From Leguminivora glycinivorella (Eukaryota > Arthropoda > Insecta > Lepidoptera > Tortricidae), in the NCBI RefSeq assembly GCF_023078275.1, contig NC_062977.1, positions 15,645,118 to 15,709,117 on the forward strand: 64,000 bases of DNA, given 5' to 3'. Below are positions 58,601 to 64,000 of the stretch, one piece after another. Each line of letters opens with the position of its first letter. The first letter of the stretch is position 1. Below the pieces are notes generated by a model. It was not told the origin of the DNA, searched no databases, and saw only the letters and a program-made list of their open reading frames with translations. A program made the translations under genes and the position numbers.

Positions 58601-61600
58601 ATTTTATTCATGATGTCTATTGAACTATGCATTATTAGCCATTCCACAAGTGGACATCACATATGAACCTTAAAAAAACTCGCGACGTAAAGTAACAATA
58701 GAAAGTGCGAACGTGCGTTCCGTGAGAACGCGCGCCACCCCTGATTAGGCCGCGAACTCGCGGCCGCCAACATGTACTTGTAGCGCGGCGATACAATCGC
58801 GGAGTGAGCCGCCCCTGATATTATGCAAAAACGATTTTAGTAAACCCTTATTCATATTTCAATACCTATCCAACAATGTATCACACGTTGGGGTTAGAAT
58901 GAAAAAAAATATCAGCCCCCACTTTACATGTAGGGGGGGTACCCTAATAAAACATTTTTTTCCATTTTTTATTTTTGCACTTTGTTGGCGTGATTGATAT
59001 ACATATTGGTACCAAATTTCAGCTTTCTAGTGCTAACGGTTACTGAGATTATCCGCGGACGGACGGACGGACGGACGGACAGACAGACATGGCGAAACTA
59101 TAAGGGTTCCTAGTTGACTAGGAACCCTAAAAAGGGGGTCATCGCTTAAAATTTCCTGTAATTTAAGTAATAGTTAAATAAAAAATTTCTTCATTTTTTA
59201 GGGTTCCGTAGTCACTATAACACAATACTATTATAACACAATACTTTTCCTTCCAGGCCTCCAGAGCTCCCCGTGTACAACATAACAACCGGCGACGACC
59301 GAGACACAACCTGGAAGCAAGTCCTCGACAACGGGAAAGCCACCATAAGAAAGTACCCCTTCGAAGGCCCCCTGTGGTACCCAGACGGCAACATTCGGCA
59401 CAACAAGTTTATACATAGCCTGTGTGTGTTCTTTTACCATCTTGTGCCGGCGTATTTGATTGACTTCTTAATGTTGTTGTTTGGACAGAAGCGATTGTAA
59501 GTATGATTGGCGTTTCTTGATTCAATTTTAGCGTACCTAAAGGGACCAACTACACTCATAAGACGCATGTCTCGGGGCGCGCAACGGACGTCTCCGCCAC
59601 GCTGCCTGAATGTAATTCAAAAAACGTCTCCTCAGTACATTTTGTATAGGAAGGACGTAAGACGCGCCCCAGGCGGCGTGGCGTCCGTTGCGCGCCCCGA
59701 GACATGCGTCTTATGAGTGTGGCTGGTCCCTAATACCTTACGTATTATGCGAAAAACGTGCCGGTACGTAGCGGTACATAAATAATGAAAAATCTTGTGC
59801 ATTATTAAAAAAAAAACCTTGCGTATGTATGTAAACAAATGCTACTTAGTCCACGGACTTGATTATCCCGTATACCAGCCCCTCTAGCAGAACTTGTCTA
59901 GTTGCGCGCGAGTCCATACTTGAAGTCGCGCTTGTTGTATGGAAGGCAAAGTGTGCTAAAGGGTCAGCTGCTTTTCAGTCTTATTAAACATGTTTTACGT
60001 TATTATACTACCTAGTGGTTTAAACCAGGAATATATCTACTATGCAAACACAGGCAGCTCAATTTGTCAGTAAAAAAAAATATAATCCATTTATTTTGAT
60101 TGCAAGTGCCATCACATGTAATCTGGCAAGCCTAATTTGTCAGTAAAAAACTAATCCATTTACTTTGCGTGCTGGTAAATGTGTAACACAAAGACAGTAT
60201 ACCTAATTATCTGTCTATGTTACTTAGGCCCACTTCCACCAACCACTTAACTCAAGGTTAGTGGGCTGTCAACTGTCAAATTCCATATAAAATGGTGGGT
60301 TAACCCTCCATTTTCGTTAGTGCAAGTTTAGGCCCTTACTTGAAATAGTCATTAAAACCCTTATAATTTTCTTACAGCATGGTCAGAATCCAAAACAGAA
60401 TATCCGTGGGCCTCGAAGTCCTCCAATACTTCACAACCAGGGAATGGTGGTTCGACACGAACAATTTTAAAGCCCTACCAAAGTCGCTAAAGGAAATTGA
60501 CTTCAAACTCTTCCCAATGGATCTAACCATCATCAAAGACGAGCCGTATATCGAGAGCTGTATGATTGGCGGGAAGTTATACTGCTTGAAGGAGAAAATG
60601 GAAAATCTGCCTAAAGCCAGACTGCAGAACAACATGTAAGTTCATTTCAAAGATTCCTAATATGGATGGTAGCAAAAATGAGTCAACACACATTATGCAA
60701 GAAAAAAACAACTTTAAGACGTATTTTCTGAATATACCTCTTATTGCAAAAATTTGGTTGAAACGTTATTGCTTACCAGTAGGTATACTTACTAGGTATA
60801 TCTTTATACAGGGTCTCCACTACCCTCGAAGCAGGGACGCAAAATAGGACACATGACGATTTTTTGAGTTACTAAGCCAATGAGTCTTTCCAAAAGAGCT
60901 TATTTCTTCACTGGAACCTAGATATTTACCCTTTGTTTAAGGACCTTACATGTGTTTAAGGACCTTAAAAAAGTTGCAGTTGGTTTACAGTCGGTCTGTG
61001 TCAGGGACTATCCACAAACAGGCGACGCATGTCTTGAGACGCGGAACGGACGTAAGACGCGCCCCCAGGTGACGCGGCGCGCGCCTCAAGCGACGCGTCG
61101 CCTGGGGCACGTCTTACGTCCTTCCTATACAAAATGTACTGAGGAGACGTTTTTTAAATTACACTCGGGCGGAGTGGCGCTGACGTCCGTTCCGCGTCTT
61201 AAGACATGCGTCGCCTGACGCCGTGTCTGGCGTGGGCGACGGTCGCGCGACCGTCGCCATCGCATCGTCTACTTCCATATCGATAAGGTTTGATTTCGTA
61301 TGCGTCGCATCGCCGTCGCGCGACCATCGCGCGACCGTCGCCCGCGCAAGCCACGGCGTGAGTGTGGGTTGCCGCTCAGCCATAATAAACGAAACAATAT
61401 TATCTACTAGATCGTTGAAAGGTTATCTAACAAATACCTACCAATTTCACTATAATATTCTAAGTATATCGAACATCATTGAACCATTAACTAGGAACGG
61501 GATTTCCTGTTGCAAAATACAAGTACTGTTACGGCGATAACGCCAATGACCTTATTGTACCTATCGCTTATTTACTCAGTGCAATATATAAGGAAAATTG

Positions 61601-62337
61601 TATTTAATAAGTAATATGATATTAGCCAGTAACGACTTAAAACAATGCACTGTACATATACTTACGAAATCAACCGAAATTAAAACAAAACAACGAGTTT
61701 AGGATATCTTCAATTTGAGTGAATTCGGTAGGTACTTTGCACAGTACGGTATACTATAAGTATATACATACATACTTGATACTACGTACATTTTTGTACC
61801 TATATTGTTTCTAGTGGTAAAATCTGGTTAGTATAATCACTACTATCACTATCTACTAGCAGATTTAATTTGGTACTTACATAAAATAAAAATAAAGTTT
61901 TCATTTTTAACATCCGATGCTTCAAGGACGGTATTGTCCCCGTGGTCTCACAGGAAGACTTTTTAAAATTGACAACGTGTAGCCCCACGAGTTTTTCTAA
62001 CTACCCGCACTTCTTGATCCACTTGAACGTTTTGCCGTTTAGGAATTTTACCGTGCCGATGCGCTTTTAAAGTTTTGCATAGGGCAAGGTGGTTGACAGT
62101 GGGTCGCTGGTGCACAATAGGTCACGCACACTACGACGTCAACCATCTTACCCTATTGTTAAAAACAACTTTTTCTTTTTCAGCCTATGGGTGCTAGACA
62201 AGCTGGTATCAGTCTTCTTCTACCTACTGATCGTATACTGGATCGCGTCGTACTTCGAGCCTGCACGGGAACTACTGTCCTACGTCCCTCTGGTGCGGTA
62301 CCTGCCGCTCGTCGGAAAAGTTGTCTTTCCTCAGTAA
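46435..62337 (+). CDS. FAR: Fatty acyl-CoA reductase (FAR), eight coding exons
   Basis: Reduces fatty acyl-CoA to fatty alcohol with NADPH, for wax, pheromone or ether-lipid synthesis; insect FARs act at ER or peroxisome membranes. Exons: 46435-46626, 47975-48097, 49975-50160, 50490-50684, 51691-51889, 59257-59496, 60378-60635, 62184-62337. Total 1547 nt, one short of 516 codons. Visible motifs: TGASGLMG cofactor loop at residues 17-24, VVFHFAAS, LSTAF, the YLYSK (YxxxK) active site near residue 206, then PSYKDPIPGWVDNLNGP, the FAR C-terminal domain (KYPFEGPLWYPDG; PAYLID) and a terminal hydrophobic helix. Length fits the family (~500-520). Exon 4 is one base short, so the gene is either broken or mis-assembled. 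All splice phases otherwise agree. Confidence 0.92.
46640..47450 (+). pseudogene. Serial tandem duplicates of FAR exon 1 in intron 1
   Basis: Exon-like blocks end at 46824, 47014, 47203 and 47401, with a fifth start after 47402. Period is 189-198 bp. Each block repeats ggtcctggtgacagg... through cggatagaggacatgtg to aaactacccgtaagt, including the donor and the first ~20 intron bases. All have lost frame (for example ccgtctcaccggcc for the glycine loop, deletions in ttccgtgcctgatg). The last has a dead donor (gaaagt for gtaagt). Confidence 0.9.
47975..48097 (+). CDS. FAR: FAR coding exon 2, followed by a GC-AG intron
   Basis: Acceptor gttctgttccag, 41 residues (LFSRLREEKPHV ... KLYNE), ends AACGAG|gcaagt. 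No GT donor lies nearby; the GC donor has perfect flanking consensus. Phase 0-0. Confidence 0.88.
48111..49245. other. FAR intron 2, left part; no gene
   Basis: AT-rich. tgtgtctggcc at ~48775 and ggccagacacac at ~48930 form a small inverted repeat pair. Confidence 0.5.
49246..49358. mobile_element. Palindromic MITE, CATGGTCGCGC family (copy 2)
   Basis: catggtcgcgcgatagacga... folds almost perfectly on ...cgtctatcgcgcgatcatg; the centre is gtgcgatag / ctatcgcac around tatttgta. Younger than the copy at 33260. Confidence 0.85.
49379..49894. mobile_element. hAT-type MITE with TAGGGTTGCAA ends
   Basis: Ends tagggttgcaa / ttgcaacccta, perfect 8-bp duplication ggtaggtg (49371-49378, 49895-49902). 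The body is rich in A and T homopolymers. Lies in FAR intron 2. Confidence 0.88.
49975..50160 (+). CDS. FAR: FAR coding exon 3
   Basis: Acceptor tgttcatttccag, 62 residues with VVFHFAAS and NTRGTLRV, ends GAAAAG|gtatgg. Phase 0-0. Confidence 0.92.
50490..50684 (+). CDS. FAR: FAR coding exon 4, one base short
   Basis: Acceptor taaatttctag. Frame 0 reads VHDPPHNPHEVLRAAQWLS DDQLNL and meets TAG at 50565-50567. The conserved continuation (SIMNMHPNSYLYSKRLAEALV) is in another frame and leaves in phase 1 at ATAG|gtgaga. A single missing base near 50565 accounts for it (195 nt, expected 196). The YxxxK active site is in the second part. Confidence 0.85.
51190..51500. mobile_element. GTAGCCGAATGGCA MITE (copy 4), interrupted
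   Basis: gccgtagccgaatggcattt on the left and cattccgctatacg on the right; the centre is split by the 162-bp element at 51284. Confidence 0.75.
51284..51445. mobile_element. hAT-type MITE with GCGCGGATCCAG ends and C/G tracts
   Basis: catgcgcggatccag / ctggatccgcgcttg ends, perfect 8-bp duplication atatctac (51276-51283, 51446-51453). The interior has runs of up to 14 C and two cacgtgac boxes. Confidence 0.85.
51691..51889 (+). CDS. FAR: FAR coding exon 5
   Basis: Acceptor gtcattccag; enters in phase 1 (completes Val), codes TPSYKDPIPGWVDNLNGP and GLMVGAGKGVIRSM through EVIPVDIAINAII, and leaves in phase 2 at GAACG|gtaagg. Confidence 0.93.
51918..52028 (+). pseudogene. Decayed duplicate of FAR exon 5, cut by the LINE
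   Basis: aggcccgatacaagctgggt tgacaacctcaatgggctca resembles exon 5, then after an internal loss attgcgaagtcattcctgta gacaacacggtcaac. No open frame. The LINE begins immediately after it at 52029. Confidence 0.8.
52133..53709 (+). pseudogene. LINE ORF1, gag-like with zinc knuckles, frame broken twice
   Basis: Segment 1, 52133-52594, is acidic N-terminal sequence (MDEDNSGDESDK...) ending early at TAA after FETDAE; an A/T-rich site (gagtaaaaaattt) suggests one extra base. Segment 2, to 52862, continues in another frame (SKKFKELDYICRKTLE...). A 68-bp inverted duplication then intervenes. Segment 3, 52907-53709, carries three CCHC-type knuckles: CSGCWKFGHIIKVC, CPKCGSADHANC (short H-C spacing) and CLNCKGLHFVLDRSC, then a poly-Lys stretch. 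By family the protein binds the RNA in the particle. Confidence 0.85.
52835..52974. repeat. Perfect palindrome inside LINE ORF1, 68-bp arms, 4-base loop
   Basis: Arms 52835-52902 and 52907-52974 are exact inverses around cata. The right arm carries the coding sense of the first zinc knuckle, so the left arm is its antisense copy and the source of the break. Confidence 0.95.
53702..57433 (+). CDS. LINE ORF2: endonuclease, reverse transcriptase, RNase H; intact
   Basis: ATG at 53702 overlaps the ORF1 stop (ATGGATAG), a usual reinitiation layout; 1243 residues. Endonuclease: E44 (SETW), GDFN 141-144, D218-H219. Reverse transcriptase: motif A D573 (FLDIENAY), AQGDPISP, YADD 662-665. RNase H: D965 (TDGS), E1000 (LELIAI), D1024 (SDSKSA), D1080 (GNEEADKLA), all four catalytic acids present. 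C-terminal CCHC near 1180-1196 (CDVCGQ...HILMEC). No stop, no frame break. An ATG at 53666 in frame is possible but within ORF1. Confidence 0.95.
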   Translation: MDSTNLNNIRLNILQWNAQSLKPKLISFGELLIKEKVHVAALSETWLDSEDRVRISGYNIYRKDRSDSYGGVAIIVHNSIRSELIPIQLRHPDIEVIIVKLYNCHHIQNIVSIYCTSPVRTQTSDWDDLFTLFHNKTIILGDFNGHHLQWSARSDARGGQLSDSALENGYTYLNDGTPTRIKLVNGVLQQSSPDISFLSNDIAVYFEWHVMNENLGSDHMIIKLYTNIPKRTNNLRKRNFKKIDWSKFCSSMADAFTAEKVGNIEILDASRVQEMYDYFSSQLKIASDLSIPLIKICSDPESKFRPKGYWNQTISMAIAQRRLALRSFRRNPTPANLSTLESKTQEAYKLIQNAKSLHWQKFCNSFDENTSAADMWRRMRWMKGVNKHRQFVSIDKQEKLLTSLTPETATNKSPNFKSINVLMEEDFEMAELESCLKKKDTAPGDDEVTYSMITKLPDDAKKYLLKLFNLIFQSGKVPEQWRCVLLLPIPKTSDSSTVDRKLRPISLMSCVCKIFHAMLLKRLEWFVETNNVFSPHTVGFRKSQSCLDCLSRFVTYIQIGFTHNEPTLACFLDIENAYNNVSVESVLCILDELQVGSKYCKYLWSFLTERYLKIRSEDGEQTVTRRTDRGLAQGDPISPFLFNVATYRVCRFLTQNVSVAQYADDFVIYVRDKDIKLCEAHIQAALEYIVHELDKLGLQLSSNKTQLCIFSRGKRRILPSINVGDVSLTCLPSVKYLGIWLDSNLTWCKHINETAHNCTKFLNLLKVLSGPSWGVHTKHIRRLYISLIRSRMDHGCTLFGNSAKCHISKLDKIQNQSLRIIGGFIRSSPIHVMEAELCIPPLFVRRLYLGYKYILKSRSWTNNITIELLKELSILCLTRYWLHKKIPLLVDAFNKTEVIEIYSSPVLDLFAADIWLSRIDIKNIAISELNCLKSSKCFYTSDTLKWNVIEELQAKYRDWHIVFTDGSKSKDRQGSAFFDPSLNEHGMYKVNNKVCIMTLELIAISKALTYAESHNWDKIVICSDSKSAIQHLARCASGNRGVPIAFVVLRQILKIVTQNINVRLQWVPSHIGIWGNEEADKLANAACSDGVECDTRPCYSEVIPEFKHKCQMFWREYFDERSKNKGIWYRTIQCEPPRIPWFVNCKLGRKTIKCIFRVRSGHIPSGKFAFLMKKANSPNCDVCGQIDDLLHILMECDRNRQQREAFLQKFCLNRLDVGYVQSILNNPTSDATLYLCSLVECRQ
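57795..57898 (+). mobile_element. SINE 3' tail fragment
   Basis: cacaagccttcttgagctta...cctataatatttatttattt matches the 3' end of the SINE at 7810 (complement). Confidence 0.75.
58050..59133 (+). mobile_element. CCGGCCAAG...GGGTTCC repeat, long variant
   Basis: Starts aaaaccggccaagagcgtgt, has a (ggac)n tract at 59056-59080, ends ctaggaaccctaaaaagg. In FAR intron 5. Confidence 0.7.
59257..59496 (+). CDS. FAR: FAR coding exon 6
   Basis: Acceptor cttttccttccag; enters in phase 2 (completes Arg), codes PPELPVYNITTGDD, KYPFEGPLWYPDG, FYHLVPAYLIDFL; leaves in phase 2 at CGATT|gtaagt. Start of the FAR C-terminal domain. Confidence 0.93.
59540..59731. mobile_element. MITE with AGGGACCA ends, ~55-bp arms
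   Basis: agggaccaactacactcata...tctcggggcgcgcaacgga is repeated inverted at the right end with few changes. The middle (aaaaacgtctcctcagtaca) is shared with the repeat at 61020. Confidence 0.8.
59885..59967. mobile_element. Decayed TCCATACTTGAAGTCGCGC element
   Basis: gcgcgagtccatacttgaag and tcgcgcttgttgtatgg match 12238-12290; outer arms differ. Confidence 0.5.
60378..60635 (+). CDS. FAR: FAR coding exon 7
   Basis: Acceptor ttttcttacag; completes Phe, codes MVRIQNRISVGLEVLQYF, TTREWWFDTNN, FKLFPMDLTIIKDEPY; leaves in phase 2 at AACAT|gtaagt. C-terminal FAR domain continues. Confidence 0.93.
61020..61217. mobile_element. MITE with AGGCGACGCATGTCTT arms
   Basis: aggcgacgcatgtcttgaga...cgg aacggacgt and its inverse at 61182-61217. 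Middle shares gtcttacgtccttcctatac with the 59540 element in reverse. Confidence 0.7.
61235..61258. repeat. Perfect 24-bp GC palindrome
   Basis: ggcgacggtcgc followed directly by its exact inverse. A related block cgccgtcgcgcgaccatcgc lies ~70 bases on; part of a GC-rich element 61217-61385. Confidence 0.85.
62080..62158. mobile_element. Short MITE just before the last FAR exon
   Basis: atagggcaaggtggttgac and, inverted, gtcaaccatcttaccctat bound ~79 bp; its right end is 25 bases upstream of exon 8. Confidence 0.65.
62184..62337 (+). CDS. FAR: FAR coding exon 8 with stop
   Basis: Acceptor tttttctttttcag; codes LWVLDKLVSVFFYLLIVYWI, a hydrophobic helix typical of the FAR C-terminal end, then SYFEPAREL... 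and stop TAA at 62335-62337. By family the helix holds the enzyme to the membrane. Confidence 0.93.
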
Positions 62338-62398
62338 ATATTAGACATTACGATCACTAAAGTCAATGCAGAGAAGACCGTCTATGTCAGTAAGGATT

Positions 62399-62404
62399 AA
62401 TAAA
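62399..62404 (+). terminator. Polyadenylation signal of FAR
   Basis: aataaa 62 bases after the stop codon, the first one downstream. A later gt-rich region follows. Use of a more distal signal cannot be excluded. Confidence 0.6.
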
Positions 62405-62800
62405 GTAAATGTGGATAAGACCGTCCACGTATACGAGAAGAAGTAACCTCGTTTGTCGCTTTTTACTCATGCGGTTGTAAGTATACATCTTACTCAGAAG
62501 ACCGGCAAAAAAGGAGTGAATTGTGGAGCTCTTATTGTGTCTGAGAAATTACAATATATTTCATCCGGTCTTCTCCTTATTGAACATATGTTTAAAACCT
62601 AAATGTGCGTAATGGTTGTACGTAATTAATAGCTGCTTTTGTTTAATATTGGTAAATATTTTACTGCAAAGGTGTTCTCACACAAATCATTTTGAGTGCT
62701 ACTATTTCTTATTAGAACCATCTACTTATAATCATTTTGTAATTAATGTAAATATGTACCTATTTTAATGTGTGTGTTTATTATATAACTTGCTTGTACC

Positions 62801-63656
62801 CATAGCTGGGCATTAACTCGTTAATCCGTTAATCGTTAATTAACGAAGTTAACATTTCGATTAACGGATTAACTTTTAAGTTAACTTTAAAAAATGTTAA
62901 CGGATTCGTTAACTTCCGTTAAATTTCATCGAGTCCGTTAATCGTTAATCCAGCACCCCAAGCGGCTTGCTGCGCCGCGAAAACCACGTTCTTACTGCAG
63001 CTGTAAAAGCCCATAGTACGGCAAAACCTAGGTTTTATCGGTAAAAGTAGATCCGTCGGTTATAAACAGTCTAAAGACCAATTGGCGACTTTGGATCACT
63101 TACCTATTCGAGATCTCCTAAATCTTATTAGGCATGCTAGATCGATCACTAACCTGGGAATAGAGTGCAATCATCAGGCATGACAGACAAATCGCGCAAC
63201 CGACGCATTGAGTTAGAGTCCGGCGCGGGCCTTAGATTACTCTACCAAGTTATCGTGGCCCACAGCATCGAGTTGTTATCTCAATCCGAAGAACCGACGC
63301 ACCACGATCGCGACCGCATGAATGACCCAATAATTACCAATCCGAAGTAAAACCTAGGATTTAGCCAACCAACGGCGGTAAAAGCCCGAAGAGACCGTAT
63401 TTAATTGTTACATTTCGGTTTTTTGCCGATTGGCGTCACAGGTTTTAATAGTTTTTGGTGGATACTTAGTAAATAGAAATACATAATACCTACAGTGGAG
63501 TCCTATTTTTATGACGTGTTAACGGATTATCGATTAACTTTAACTTCCGTTAAATCTACCGAAATGTATCGCTTTAACGATTAACGAAGTTAACTTTTTA
63601 AGTAACGGATTAACGATTATCGAAGTTAACTATTTGATTAACGGTGCCCAGCTATG
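62801..63656. mobile_element. hAT-type MITE with CATAGCTGGGCA ends, 856 bp
   Basis: catagctgggca / tgcccagctatg ends and the perfect 8-bp duplication cttgtacc (62793-62800, 63657-63664). Both flanks are dense in short gttaac, cgttaat and ttaacg motifs, a subterminal-repeat pattern common in hAT elements. No transposase. Confidence 0.9.
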
Positions 63657-63664
63657 CTTGTACC

Positions 63665-64000
63665 TATAGGTAATCGATATACTTAGGTAAGTATTTAAGT
63701 ATAAAATAATTACATTTAAAAAGTACTTTGTATTTCCCCATTTTAGTAGAACCTAACACATTTAAAAAAATTGTGTGAACGTTTTATGAAAACTCAAAGT
63801 TACTTATAATTATGAGCTTTAATCATTTTACCGTTTATAACATGTAAGCGTAGTATTTTGCTAGAAAACTATACGTTACGTTTGTATATTTTGGAATAAA
63901 GTATTCAAGTTATTGGTGTGTACATTATTTCATGGCAAACACCTACATACCCACACTTTAAGACAATCTATAAAATTGAAACTAGAAAGTACATGAATAT
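63665..64000. other. No gene recognised
   Basis: AT-rich 3' flank; includes aataaa near 63894 that may serve a distal end of FAR. Confidence 0.4.

Noticed and set aside
62399..62404. Treating aataaa as certain end of FAR
   Set aside because: Kept as a candidate only, because another aataaa occurs near 63894 and the MITE may extend the 3' UTR.
63165..63350. 61-residue frame with charged composition
   Set aside because: It lies wholly inside the CATAGCTGGGCA MITE and has no recognisable domain or start context.

Overview
The window looks like nuclear DNA of a moth or butterfly. It is AT-rich, has interrupted genes with GT-AG introns, and is packed with repeats typical of Lepidoptera: short Helitrons of the Lep1 type (TC start, CTAG end, A|T junction), tRNA-derived SINEs, many palindromic MITEs, and non-LTR retrotransposons. 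The call to order rests on repeat style and on the fatty acyl-CoA reductase gene. Species is not identifiable from sequence alone.

Layout. 1-4.4 kb: a minus-strand non-LTR retrotransposon of the CR1/Jockey group. Its ORF1 is intact. Its ORF2 (endonuclease plus reverse transcriptase) is open from 2600 to the window edge, 866 codons without a stop. 4.4-18.3 kb: no host gene recognised, only nested MITEs, SINEs, Helitrons and hairpin elements. 18.3-24.3 kb: minus-strand protein-coding exons. One pair (23768-24317 and 22222-22403) joins in phase and is followed by two extra in-phase copies of a 102-nt exon. A separate CpG-rich first exon near 18.5 kb begins with an N-myristoylation-type start and may be an alternative promoter of the same gene. 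24.3-46.4 kb: mostly repeats, including hexanucleotide arrays at 37 kb, a tandem array of ~450-bp units, a 2.8-kb non-coding hAT-type element, a CG/TA-rich set of palindromic MITEs and a 5'-truncated RTE retrotransposon. A TATA box followed by a candidate untranslated first exon lies at 31.5 kb.

46.4-62.4 kb: an eight-exon plus-strand fatty acyl-CoA reductase (FAR). All domains are present (Rossmann NADP fold, YxxxK active site, C-terminal domain, terminal hydrophobic segment). Its first coding exon has been serially duplicated about five times as decaying pseudo-exons in intron 1, intron 2 is GC-AG, exon 4 lacks one base, and intron 5 holds a 5.5-kb I-group LINE with an intact 1243-codon ORF2 and a perfect target-site duplication. 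The LINE split a decayed duplicate of FAR exon 5. 62.4-64 kb: polyadenylation signal and a further hAT-type MITE.

The most unusual themes are three independent cases of local exon duplication that carry the splice donor with them, an uncharacterised 228-codon frame between ORF1 and ORF2 of the left LINE, and a 68-bp perfect inverted duplication inside ORF1 of the right LINE. At least five repeat families carry perfect 8-bp target duplications, the mark of hAT-type transposition.
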